NCBI GenBank assembly: GCA_035632315.1
Contig: DASQGZ010000012.1
Location: 1-23,416 of the forward strand
DNA: 23,416 nt
Origin: JAFDZW01 sp035632315
GTDB taxonomy: Bacteria; Bacteroidota; Ignavibacteria; Palsa-1295
Direction of reading: 5' to 3'
Both the position numbers and the translations under genes were made by a program. Shown piece after piece: positions 7,710 to 15,968 of this stretch. The notes beneath the pieces are model-generated. The model made no database searches. It saw only the letters and a program-made list of their open reading frames with translations, and was not told where the DNA came from. Every line of letters starts with the position of its first letter. Within the stretch, counting starts at the first letter, position 1.

Positions 7710-9092
7710 TTATTTTTTTGCCGCTGGTGCGCCGCCGAAGCCGCCTTCGGAATTATCGATCTTGATCTTTTTGCCGTCGTCGAGATCTTTCGACACGGCT
7801 GCGTAATTTCCTTTGACAATTTCTTCGCCGCCTTTAAGACCGTCAGTGATCTCGACGTATTGATTATCCGAAATCCCTGTCTTTACAACAACAGACTTCA
7901 CTGCCGCTCCGTTTACGACGAAGACGATCGTTGGCGACGCATCTGTTTCGGCGGGGGCATCTTTCTTCTTTGCTTTGCCGACCTCGGCAACTTGATCGTC
8001 TGTCATCGAAGAAGTCTTATCGGATTTCATTTCGGCGAGGCGCCGCGTCACTGCCATGATCGGAACGGTGATAATATCCGATTTTGTCTGGGTCTCGATC
8101 TTCGCAGTACAGCTCATCCCGGGACGAAGTTCGCCGGTTTGAAAATCTCCGAGACGGATCTTCACGGTAAAATTCGTTGACTGATCCTGCGTACCCGCGC
8201 CTTTGAGTTTCGCACTGTTGGCGATCTCGATCACGAGGCCGACGAACGTGCGGTCCGGGAATGCGTCGATACTCACGCGCGCAGTATCGCCAAGCTTCAA
8301 GTTCACGACATCGTTCTCGTCAACATCTACCATCGCATTCATCACCGAAAGATCGCCGACATCCATCATTTCGGTACCGGAAAATTGGCTCGTGCCGACC
8401 ACTTTTTCTCCAAGCTGCGAAATAAGCGTCGTAATATATCCGTCCATCGGCGAAAGCACGGATGTTTTGCGAAGCGCTTCAGCCGCTTGCGTCAAATTGT
8501 CTTCGTACATCTTCACGTTATGTCCGGCGGCATTATAGTTCGCCGTCGCAACGTCGGCTTGCGCCTGCGCCTGCTCGAGGTCGGCATCGGAAGCAAGATG
8601 CTGGTCATGGAGCGATTTCGCTCGTTTGAGCGCGAGCCCGGCCGTGATCATTTGCGCTTTTGTCTGCTCGATCGCAGCCTTTGCCGCTTCGACCTGCGCT
8701 ATGCCTGCATCATACTGCGCCTTGATCGACGTCGGTTTGATCTCGGCAAGCAGATCGCCTTTTTTCACTTCGGCGCCTTCTTTGAACGGCAGCGAAATAA
8801 TTTCACCGGGCACTTCCGGCGAAATTTTTACAAGTATTTCCGGCTGCACTTTGCCGGTTGCCTGCACAACTTCGGTGATCGTCCGCTTCGCAGCTTTTTC
8901 TGTTTGCACAGTGATCGATTTTTCCTTACCGGCTTTTGCGATCACAAGCGCAACGATCAGGATGAGCAGCACACCAAGACCGATCCAGATCCAGCGGTTA
9001 CGTTTTTTCTTTTTCTTCATCCGGTCAAGAACGGCTTTCGTCGTCGGCGTTGTTGAGGGTGTCGCGGGGGGTGTTGTAGCAGTTTGCTCCAT
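7710..9092 (-). CDS. MacA/HlyD-like periplasmic adaptor subunit
   Basis: A 460-residue membrane-fusion protein. The cytoplasmic N-terminus is Thr/Pro-rich then lysine-rich (MKKKKKRNRW). A single membrane helix follows (~33-53, WIWIGLGVLLILIVALVIAKA), so it is membrane anchored rather than cleaved or lipidated. The mature part shows half a lipoyl domain (~80-120, SPEVPGEIISLPFKEGAEVKKGD), a coiled-coil hairpin (~125-215, rich in Ala/Gln/Glu), the second lipoyl half (VLSPMDGYI), a beta-barrel (~245-345) and a membrane-proximal domain. A charged, low-complexity insertion (SDKTSSMTDDQVAEVGKAKKKDAPAETD) interrupts the last domain and is unusual. Adaptors of this kind link the permease/ATPase complex to a TolC channel. 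The gene follows the channel gene by 41 bases. Confidence 0.93.
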   Translation of the reverse strand: MEQTATTPPATPSTTPTTKAVLDRMKKKKKRNRWIWIGLGVLLILIVALVIAKAGKEKSITVQTEKAAKRTITEVVQATGKVQPEILVKISPEVPGEIISLPFKEGAEVKKGDLLAEIKPTSIKAQYDAGIAQVEAAKAAIEQTKAQMITAGLALKRAKSLHDQHLASDADLEQAQAQADVATANYNAAGHNVKMYEDNLTQAAEALRKTSVLSPMDGYITTLISQLGEKVVGTSQFSGTEMMDVGDLSVMNAMVDVDENDVVNLKLGDTARVSIDAFPDRTFVGLVIEIANSAKLKGAGTQDQSTNFTVKIRLGDFQTGELRPGMSCTAKIETQTKSDIITVPIMAVTRRLAEMKSDKTSSMTDDQVAEVGKAKKKDAPAETDASPTIVFVVNGAAVKSVVVKTGISDNQYVEITDGLKGGEEIVKGNYAAVSKDLDDGKKIKIDNSEGGFGGAPAAKK

Positions 9093-9133
9093 AAGAATGC
9101 GATTCGTTGGGGTATAAAGAATGACGGAAAATT

Positions 9134-10459
9134 CTAATAATTCGTCCTGCCGAGCAGATATTCGAGCTGCTTGGTTGCGAGCACATAATTATACACGGCA
9201 TTCACGCGATTGACGCGCGCCGTCTCAAGCGCTGCCTGTGCAACGATAACATCAACCTGAATGCCGGCTCCGACACGAAGACGTTCGGTCGCCGAGCGAT
9301 AGCTTTCTTCTGCGCTCGTGAGCGCGCTCACGCTTGCATCAAGCGCTTCCTGTGAGGAACGAAGATTATTGTCTGCTTTGGTAATATCGCTTCTGAATTG
9401 CTGCTCGGCTTGTTCGAGCTGAATGCGGCCTTCGTCAAGCTGCGTATTGAGAATATCGGTTTGCAGCGATGTTTGAAATTTATCGAAGATAGGCATTGAA
9501 AGCGTAAGGCTTCCGCTGAGCGCATGAATAAGCTGGATGCTCGGTATCGTATTGTTCGCTCCGCTGCCGCCGATCCCGAACGACGCATTGAGCGTCGGCA
9601 GCAACGCCGCTTTCGTGATCTTGATCGATTCTTCCTGAGAAAGCAAATTTGCACGCTGCGATGCGAAATCTTCACGGTGATCGAGCAGATCGCCGATCGC
9701 CGATGGCGTTACTTGCATATCTCCTGTCTTCGAGCGCATCGTGACCACATTCGTATCGATGCCGGCGAGCGACACATCGAACTCCCCGTAGCGGCTCGGA
9801 GCAATGTTTAATTGGAATAAGAGATCGGCAAGCGCATTGGCATAATTATTTTTCGACTGAATAAGCTGGAGCAGATCCTGCCCGACGACTGCCTCTTGCT
9901 GATAAACGGCATTGACTGCGACCGCGCCGGCGCTATACTGGGCACGCACGCGAGTAAGCTGCGTCGTATCCTGGCTGTAGGTCAACTCGGCGCTCGAACG
10001 AAGCTCTTTCGTGCGAAGCGCATTGACATAATCCGAAATCACATTAAAAGCGACGACCTGCCGAGTCCACTTCAAATTATATTTAGCGGCATCGAGCGCA
10101 TAACCTGCCGCGCTGATATTTGCCGCATCGGCTCCGCCATTAAAGAGATTCAGCGACGCGGCGACACGATAGGAAAGCCCATGAGTCGCATACGGGACAT
10201 TCGGATAGAAAAGCGTCGAAGTTAGCTGATCGCTGTAAGTATAACTGCCGCTGCCGGTGACCGACGGAAGCAAGGCGTCGCCAGCTTTCGAACGCGAAAA
10301 CTCAGCAGAAGAAAGTGCATCGGCTGCCGTGCGGGCTGTGTAATTCTTTTCGAGCGCCAACTTAATGGCATCGTCGAGTGTCAACTGGCTTGAACCCGTT
10401 GCCTGTGCAAAACTCGCAGCGGCAATGCAGGTGAGAATGGCGGTAACTATTAGTTTCAT
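9134..10459 (-). CDS. TolC-family outer-membrane channel protein
   Basis: A 441-residue outer membrane efflux protein. The chosen start at 10459 gives a good signal peptide (MKLIVTAILTCIAAASFAQ) and has AGGAAG six bases upstream. The longer frame from an ATG at 10486 would add nine charged residues before the signal and has no ribosome binding site. Two tandem OEP repeats are visible: the first begins LTLDDAIKLALEKNYTARTAADAL, the second near the DLLDHREDFASQRANL segment. Both consist of long amphipathic helices, with YSAGAVAVNAVYQQEA and RVGAGIQVDVIVAQAALETAR as the internal repeat equivalents. It is the first gene of the exporter run and provides its outer-membrane exit duct. A TATAAT-like hexamer (minus strand, 10511-10516) lies about 50 bases upstream, but its -35 is poor. 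Confidence 0.93.
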   Translation of the reverse strand: MKLIVTAILTCIAAASFAQATGSSQLTLDDAIKLALEKNYTARTAADALSSAEFSRSKAGDALLPSVTGSGSYTYSDQLTSTLFYPNVPYATHGLSYRVAASLNLFNGGADAANISAAGYALDAAKYNLKWTRQVVAFNVISDYVNALRTKELRSSAELTYSQDTTQLTRVRAQYSAGAVAVNAVYQQEAVVGQDLLQLIQSKNNYANALADLLFQLNIAPSRYGEFDVSLAGIDTNVVTMRSKTGDMQVTPSAIGDLLDHREDFASQRANLLSQEESIKITKAALLPTLNASFGIGGSGANNTIPSIQLIHALSGSLTLSMPIFDKFQTSLQTDILNTQLDEGRIQLEQAEQQFRSDITKADNNLRSSQEALDASVSALTSAEESYRSATERLRVGAGIQVDVIVAQAALETARVNRVNAVYNYVLATKQLEYLLGRTNY

Positions 10460-10465
10460 CACGGG

Positions 10466-10471
10466 CTTCCT
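10466..10471 (-). promoter_or_regulatory. Ribosome binding site deciding the TolC-like start
   Basis: AGGAAG on the minus strand ends six bases before the ATG at 10459. It favours that start over the upstream in-frame ATG at 10486, which lacks any purine-rich leader. Confidence 0.6.
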
Positions 10472-10622
10472 ACGGTTATTCCCCATACACGTTTCAACGG
10501 TTTAACATCAATTATATTGTAGTCTCAGGGGGAAATCGGCAACCCCGGCAAAATTGGCAGAGGCACCTCAAACGAACCGTGTATAACGCCAAATACAGGG
10601 GAAATGGATTCCGAGAAACAAG

Positions 10623-11984
10623 CTATTTTCGAACAGTGAATCGCCCCGTGTACGAACCGATCTGTGTGTTTAACTGAAAATAATACACACCATTTGTAAG
10701 AGTAGAGCCATCAAATGTGATTTGATGTGCTCCAGTGTTTTGAAGTTGGGAAGGGATACTGCCAACAACAGTGCCCAGCACATCGGTGAAAGTGAATGAT
10801 ACTGTTGTCGTCGAAGGCAGTTGGTATTGTATTGTAACCATCCCCGGCGTGGGATCCGGAAAGACCTGTACTTGGAAATTTGGAGATTGAGGTTGTGATA
10901 CCGATGAGAAAGTCCCTCCTGTGGTTGTTCGGTAAATGTTGCCACCACCACAGACTACCGCTATGCTGTCGTTTAACATTTGCACACCATAGAGTTCAGG
11001 TGCGCTACGAATGTATTGTTTTTGCCATGATTTTCCGCTGTCGGAAGTAGAATAAATAACACCAAAATATACATTGTTAATAACATCACCGCCAACGAGG
11101 AACCCATGTCGTTTATTTGCAAAAGAAATGGCCAAAAAGCCTCCCTCAGAACCGATGATACTCATAGTATCCCATTTAACGCCGCCATCGGTTGTCTTAG
11201 CAACATAAGCGGACAATGCACCGACAAAAAGTGTGTTGGCATCCAATGCTTGACAACAAGATAAAATAGTTGGCACTCCACTATACATCATTGTCCACGA
11301 AGCACCGGCATTGGTTGTTTTTGCACACAATCCTGCCGGTGGCCAATCAAGGTGAGGCGGATACGAAACAGGTTCACCGACAGCATAACACGTTACCGTG
11401 TCGCCAAATGATGCGTCGTTTGCTGCGACACCCGTCTGTATTCCTGACGACACATTCCAGCTTTTTCCTCCATCGATCGTTCGTTCAATATCCGGGCCGT
11501 CTATGATAAGACATGTGTCCGGGTTGGCAAAAGCAATATGCCCGTTCCCTCCCGGTTTAGGGATAGATTGCCACGACATCCCGCCATCCGTCGTTTTATA
11601 GACAGCTCCATTAACTCCTCCCGGTACATAAACTGAAAATCCTATGAGCGAAGTGACGAATTTGGTCGGATAACCGGGTACTGGAGTGGCCAAGGTGTCC
11701 CATGTTTTTCCCATATCGGTTGATCGGAGCAATACAGTGAATGATCCGTTTGCGGCAGTTGCATATCCAGTATCTTTCGAGGGAAATTGCAACTGATCAA
11801 TATAACTTCCGCCCGAACCGTAAATGGGGTTCGAGAAGACCACTTGCCACCCGCTCGTCGTATCAGTCTGCACGGGTTGCTGAGTGATCTGCTGATCCGT
11901 TTGCCCGCCGGTATAGGGTTGGGCATGAATAGATGCGAAAAATAAAAAAGAGAGTAAGAGGACAACGATAAAAGTGCGGTTCAT
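10623..11984 (-). CDS. Exported BNR/Ycf48-like propeller protein with T9SS-type tail
   Basis: A 453-residue protein with a signal peptide (MNRTFIVVLLLSFLFFASIHAQ). The body carries repeated Asp-box/BNR turns: STDMGKTW, TTDGGMSW, TIDGGKSW, TTNAGASW, TTDGGVKW and STSDSGKSW, spaced about 45-60 residues apart as in Ycf48/sialidase-like propellers. The C-terminal ~80 residues start with FPDPTPGMVTIQYQLP, continue with a VSFTFTDVLG strand and end NGVYYFQLNTQIGSYTGRFTVRK. This is the Por secretion tail (type A T9SS sorting domain), though with FPDP in place of the usual YPNP. The protein should be secreted or surface anchored through the type IX system. It starts 19 bases after the stop of the upstream gene (12004-14616), so the pair is co-transcribed. 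The substrate is unknown. Confidence 0.88.
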   Translation of the reverse strand: MNRTFIVVLLLSFLFFASIHAQPYTGGQTDQQITQQPVQTDTTSGWQVVFSNPIYGSGGSYIDQLQFPSKDTGYATAANGSFTVLLRSTDMGKTWDTLATPVPGYPTKFVTSLIGFSVYVPGGVNGAVYKTTDGGMSWQSIPKPGGNGHIAFANPDTCLIIDGPDIERTIDGGKSWNVSSGIQTGVAANDASFGDTVTCYAVGEPVSYPPHLDWPPAGLCAKTTNAGASWTMMYSGVPTILSCCQALDANTLFVGALSAYVAKTTDGGVKWDTMSIIGSEGGFLAISFANKRHGFLVGGDVINNVYFGVIYSTSDSGKSWQKQYIRSAPELYGVQMLNDSIAVVCGGGNIYRTTTGGTFSSVSQPQSPNFQVQVFPDPTPGMVTIQYQLPSTTTVSFTFTDVLGTVVGSIPSQLQNTGAHQITFDGSTLTNGVYYFQLNTQIGSYTGRFTVRK

Positions 11985-12003
11985 TTGTGTTTTCTCTTAG
12001 GCG

Positions 12004-14616
12004 TTACCTCACTGCTTCGATCTTCGCGAAGCCGACAGCATTATTTGCCGATATGATCGCCGTATAGAATCCGCTCGGGATTCGAGCGCCGGCGTCGCTG
12101 GTAAGATCCCAGAGAAAATTATTCGTGCCTTCGGTGAGATATTTTCTGAAATGCTTCACTGCTCTGCCTTCGATGTCATATATCGAAAGCGTGACATCGC
12201 CGCTTAGGGGAAGTGTCAGTGTAATAGTTGTATGATCTTCGGCAACGCTCGGCAGTGCGCTGACATTTAATGTGGCGGCAGATGCGGCGTCGGCGCGAAC
12301 GCTGTTCTTTACATATAAGATAGTGTCGATGTTGAAATCCCACATACCTCTGCCATACGTCCCGAACCTGACGATATTCGATTGCGGGACTTTCTCGAGC
12401 GACCAGTACACCATATCCGGAGCGGTCGTACCGAAGGCAGCAGCAAGATCGTACCAACGCATTGCATCCGCGCTATAGACATACGGACCGACATCCGTCG
12501 CGGCAAAAAGAAATTTCTCGTCGTTCGTCGAGACGATCCCATAGACAAGCGTACGCGGCAATCCCGAATCGGCAGGCATGAATGTTTGTCCGTTATCCGT
12601 CGAAAGATACACGGCAGGATTCGAATATCCGCTGCCCGCAACCCAGAGTTTATTTTTTACCAGACGCGACGGCAGAATGCTCGAGCCGTAAAAATAGTGG
12701 CTCCCAGGCGCGCGAGTTGTATCGGAATGCTTCCAACTCGTCCCATTGTCCGATGAGAGATAAAAATACCCGTCGTTCGAAAGCGCATAGATCGTATTCG
12801 TATCGAACGGAGAAAAACTGATCGCCGAAAGCTGCCTGCCGGAATTTGCGAGCGAAAAATCGTATGGAAGCATCTCGGTATTCACTTTGGCTCCGTCGTC
12901 GCTCAATTTCCATAAATGCGATGCCGAAGATTTAGAACTTGTATCTCCGCAGGCAATATAGGCCGTCGCGGGATCGCTCGGCGAAGCGCACATCGGCGGC
13001 ATCCAAAGTTTATTAGATCCAACGAAGCTCCAATCGTGATGCGAGCCGGAATTTCGCGCATCGAAATAATAGATCGCAAAGCCCGGATAATCACCCCACA
13101 CCGAATTGCCGCTATCGGAGCTAACAAGATGCCCGTAGTCGCCGCTGATGATCTGATTCATCGGCAGTTCGCCGATGTGATCGTCGCTCCCACGCTGCCA
13201 GCCCTGATCTTGCGCGCCGGCATTGATCACGTATGGCGGCGAAGATGTATATGTGCTGTAATACTGACTCGTGCGAATGCCGGAATATGTCAGATTCTTC
13301 ACTGTCTGCATTCTGTCATGCGAGATAAACGTCCCGCCATCAGTCGAAAAGAGAGTTACTTCGTTGCCGAGTAGGTCGCGAAATACATCGATGCCGTCAA
13401 TATCGGCGTGAAGTTTATTGTGAATGTCACCGTAATATTCCCACCACTGATGCGGCGTCGCAAAATGCAAACTATCCGGCGTCGATATATTAACGTTGAC
13501 GCCGCCGAGATAACACTGCGTCGGCTCCGTCATCGAAAGACGAAAACTATTTGCCGAAAACGGGCTTGCGCTAATATACCCGTTATACGTCCAATTCTTC
13601 AGCGAGTCATTCGATAAAAATATCTCGCTCACGCCGTTCGTTACCGCGCAGACACCAACAATCGTTTTTCCTACGGTGACTTTGCCGTCGAGATAGAGCG
13701 CATTTGCTTTTGCGATGGAATCGTTCGTGAAAACTTCGGCGAGCGCGAGCGTCGTATCGCCGGTCACAACAAAGAGCGAATCGGCTTTGATGAAATATGC
13801 AGCCGTCGTCGTATCGCGCGATTGCCAGACGTCGATCAGATCAGTAGAGATATTCCAGTTGGCGATTTTTTTGAAATGTGCGCCCTGATCGGTCGAACGA
13901 TATAAAAAAGAAACAGCGCGCCAATTTTTCGAGTAATCCCATTCGTTACCGGCGAGATAGATCGTGTCTTCGTTGGCGCTCATGGTCGCGCGTTTGATTC
14001 CGCCCCAGCTTTTTGGTCCGTCAAGCCCTTTTGCGTCGCTCCATGTTTTTCCGCCGTCATCGGAGTACCGCACGGTAACCGGCCCGTTGCAAGCGGCGAC
14101 GATACGTTTGCCACCAGACGTATGTATCACACGCAGCATTCGGATATCACCGAAACGATGGCCGTCGTTGAGAATAGTCCAAACCGAATCGCCGACTTTC
14201 GTTTTCCAGATATCGCCCATCGAACTGGCGACAAAAATCGTGTCGGTCTCGAAATCAATATCGGCAGTGTGCGTTCTGCCGCAGACATTCACGCTGCCGC
14301 GCTCGCTCCACGAACCGATGATCCTTCCGCCGGCAAATGTATCTTGGGGGATCGATTGAATCGCATTTCTGTGAACCATCATCAATTGGAGCTCTGCCGC
14401 TTTTGCTTCGCGGGTCGCCGCATCGATCGCCTGAGTGTTCAATCCGGGTTCTGCGCGATGCATCTTGCGGATCCATTCTTCTCGAGCACGCTGGAAATTG
14501 TCATTTTCTTCTTTACCGAGGTCAGGGATAACTACGGGCAGGCGCGTTTGAGCTTCGAGGGTCGAAGCGATACAAGTTATGATGAAGAATGCATATTTCA
14601 ACAGTTGCGCCCGCAT
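12004..14616 (-). CDS. Large exported VPS10/sialidase-like BNR-repeat protein with T9SS-type tail
   Basis: An 870-residue protein from the ATG at 14616, where a signal peptide begins (MRAQLLKYAFFIITCIASTLEAQ). The frame extends upstream to a TTG at 14682, but that would put 22 residues before the signal, so the ATG is preferred. Asp-box turns (YSDDGGKTW, STDQGAHF, SSDNGTSW, STDNGQTF) are scattered over a long beta-rich body, as in VPS10/glycosyl-hydrolase-like (exo-alpha-sialidase superfamily) propellers. The body includes a region with HDWSFVGSNKLWMPPMCASPSDPATAYIACGD. The last ~85 residues (LPSVAEDHTTITLTLPLSGDVTLSIYDIEGRAV ... GFYTAIISANNAVGFAKIEAVR) match the type A T9SS sorting fold. The catalytic residues of true sialidases cannot be assigned, so an enzymatic role is not claimed. 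It leads the two-gene unit with the protein at 10623-11984. Confidence 0.85.
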   Translation of the reverse strand: MRAQLLKYAFFIITCIASTLEAQTRLPVVIPDLGKEENDNFQRAREEWIRKMHRAEPGLNTQAIDAATREAKAAELQLMMVHRNAIQSIPQDTFAGGRIIGSWSERGSVNVCGRTHTADIDFETDTIFVASSMGDIWKTKVGDSVWTILNDGHRFGDIRMLRVIHTSGGKRIVAACNGPVTVRYSDDGGKTWSDAKGLDGPKSWGGIKRATMSANEDTIYLAGNEWDYSKNWRAVSFLYRSTDQGAHFKKIANWNISTDLIDVWQSRDTTTAAYFIKADSLFVVTGDTTLALAEVFTNDSIAKANALYLDGKVTVGKTIVGVCAVTNGVSEIFLSNDSLKNWTYNGYISASPFSANSFRLSMTEPTQCYLGGVNVNISTPDSLHFATPHQWWEYYGDIHNKLHADIDGIDVFRDLLGNEVTLFSTDGGTFISHDRMQTVKNLTYSGIRTSQYYSTYTSSPPYVINAGAQDQGWQRGSDDHIGELPMNQIISGDYGHLVSSDSGNSVWGDYPGFAIYYFDARNSGSHHDWSFVGSNKLWMPPMCASPSDPATAYIACGDTSSKSSASHLWKLSDDGAKVNTEMLPYDFSLANSGRQLSAISFSPFDTNTIYALSNDGYFYLSSDNGTSWKHSDTTRAPGSHYFYGSSILPSRLVKNKLWVAGSGYSNPAVYLSTDNGQTFMPADSGLPRTLVYGIVSTNDEKFLFAATDVGPYVYSADAMRWYDLAAAFGTTAPDMVYWSLEKVPQSNIVRFGTYGRGMWDFNIDTILYVKNSVRADAASAATLNVSALPSVAEDHTTITLTLPLSGDVTLSIYDIEGRAVKHFRKYLTEGTNNFLWDLTSDAGARIPSGFYTAIISANNAVGFAKIEAVR

Positions 14617-14681
14617 ATCGGCTACAATAAACGATATTTGGGCTGCTAAGTTCTGTAGGGGGTAGTATTGGACCGATTTCA

Positions 14682-14794
14682 AGTGATGTCATTGCGAGGA
14701 AGTCGCGTAGCGACGACGAAGCAATCTAAAATCTTAAGCCTTAGTACAATTTCGAGATTTTAGATTGCTTCGCTTTGCGCGCAATGACATCACT
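14682..14794. repeat. Imperfect palindromic intergenic element (REP/MITE-like)
   Basis: Two matching outer arms, AGTGATGTCATTGCG (from 14682) and its complement ending at 14794, flank inner arms GAAGCAATCTAAAATCT and complement. This gives 32 bp of exact pairing around a ~21-base centre. The arms differ only in the stretch between outer and inner parts. The left side has an 18-base insert containing its own mini-hairpin (GTCGC/GCGAC), and the right side has 8 bases. No coding frame explains it. It lies between the AraC-family gene and the start of the large BNR gene, both on the minus strand, and could act as a terminator or barrier. From memory, similar GTCATTGCGAG...GAAGCAATC palindromes recur as dispersed repeats in several bacterial genomes. 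Confidence 0.85.
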
Positions 14795-14815
14795 GATATT
14801 TATACCAAATATAAT

Positions 14816-15757
14816 TCATCTTTCTAAAATTTGTTTTTTGCGGTGCTGCTCCGGCGAACATCCGAAATGTCTTCGGAAGAGCCAACTGAACGAGCCGAGA
14901 CTGACGAAGCCGACAGCGCGGCAGATATTCGTCACCGACCGGTCAGGGTCGCCAAGCAGTAATTTCGCTTTTGCAAGCCGCTTCTCAATAATAAACTGAT
15001 GGGGCGTAATACCGTAGAGCGCTTTGAATTGCCTCAGGAAATGATGCTGCGAAAGACACGCCTCGCTTGCGACCGCACCGAGTGTCAGTTCGTCAGCATA
15101 GGAAGATTCCATCAGATCACGCGCGCGAAGTAACCGCTTATATAATTCGATCCGAGTGGAAATACGCTGTGCGCTGAGTTTTTGTAATTCGATGCATTGC
15201 TCGAGCTGGTTGCGAAGCAAGCCGCCCATCAACAGAGAAAATTCTTCTTCTAATTGTTCTTCGGTCGTTATTCCGTGATCGAGGGATGCTTTGAGTTTTT
15301 TAATCTGGGGCTTCAAATGCTCGTCGTCGGCATATTTATTATCGATAAAGTAGAACTTCTCCGACGAGCGAACGTGCGGGTCGTCAAGCAATTGCCGCGT
15401 ATCGTGCGACATCGCCGCAAATACTTCTTCTGCATATCCCGAACGAAAGAAAACATAGAATACCTCGACCGGATGCTCGGCATCGATCGTTATAGAATAA
15501 CGCTGTCCTTCATTAAGAAGTAAGAATGAGAAGTCGTCAACTTCATATTGTTGGCTGCCTTCTTCGTATGAACCGGATCCGTTAAAATTACACAGCACCG
15601 ACAGCGGACCAATATGCATCGGATAATGATACTTTGTCGCAGAGCCGCGAACGATAGAGTTCTGCCAAGCAAACCGCGTACCCGGATGATCTACAATATC
15701 CAAACTGCCGGGGTGAGGCAGTTCGTGTAAAATTTTAATGTCGCGATCGCCATACAT
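14816..15757 (-). CDS. AraC-family transcriptional regulator
   Basis: A 313-residue regulator. The ATG at 15757 (MYGDRDIKIL) has GAGG six bases upstream. An in-frame TTG at 15826 would extend it by 23 residues but lacks a ribosome binding site. The N-terminal half is a cupin-like sensory domain (PLSVLCNFNGSGSYEEG, VDDFSFLLLNEGQRYSI). The C-terminal ~105 residues form the double helix-turn-helix DNA-binding domain: LTLGAVASEACLSQHHFLRQFKALYGITPHQF, then a second helix pair with ICRAVGFVSLGSFSWLFRRHFGCSPEQ. Members activate nearby or distant genes in response to a small ligand. Candidate targets here are the BNR pair downstream or the gene itself, but no operator was identified. Confidence 0.93.
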   Translation of the reverse strand: MYGDRDIKILHELPHPGSLDIVDHPGTRFAWQNSIVRGSATKYHYPMHIGPLSVLCNFNGSGSYEEGSQQYEVDDFSFLLLNEGQRYSITIDAEHPVEVFYVFFRSGYAEEVFAAMSHDTRQLLDDPHVRSSEKFYFIDNKYADDEHLKPQIKKLKASLDHGITTEEQLEEEFSLLMGGLLRNQLEQCIELQKLSAQRISTRIELYKRLLRARDLMESSYADELTLGAVASEACLSQHHFLRQFKALYGITPHQFIIEKRLAKAKLLLGDPDRSVTNICRAVGFVSLGSFSWLFRRHFGCSPEQHRKKQILER

Positions 15758-15763
15758 TATGGG

Positions 15764-15767
15764 CCTC
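15764..15767 (-). promoter_or_regulatory. Ribosome binding site supporting the AraC-family start
   Basis: GAGG on the minus strand lies six bases before the ATG at 15757. It supports the shorter start and excludes the TTG at 15826, which has no purine-rich leader. Confidence 0.5.
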
Positions 15768-15968
15768 GTAAGGAAAGATGATATTGGTGATGAATGCTTA
15801 CGCACAGGGACCACGCGCCAAACCAAGAAGATACAACTCTTAGTAATTCTACTTCACGACAACTATTTTCAACGGCTATTCGGGATGAATGTTATTCTCG
15901 GAAATTGACTAATTGTTTCAGAGGGAGGGTAAAAAAAGATCACTAAAATTATATGTCAGTACAACGAT

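Noticed and set aside
8385..9117. Plus-strand frames of 223 and 163 codons opposite the adaptor gene
   Set aside because: They mirror the codon bias of the adaptor and have low-complexity Arg/Phe or Ser content, with no family signal.
10511..10516. TATAAT-like promoter for the exporter operon on the minus strand
   Set aside because: The best -35 candidate (TTGCCG) is 20 bases away, and Bacteroidota promoters often differ from the E. coli form, so support is too weak to annotate it separately.
15948..15953. TATAAT hexamer (minus strand) as a promoter for the AraC-family gene
   Set aside because: There is no -35 at proper spacing and it is nearly 200 bases upstream in AT-rich sequence. The 211-base gap 15758-15968 shows nothing else of note.
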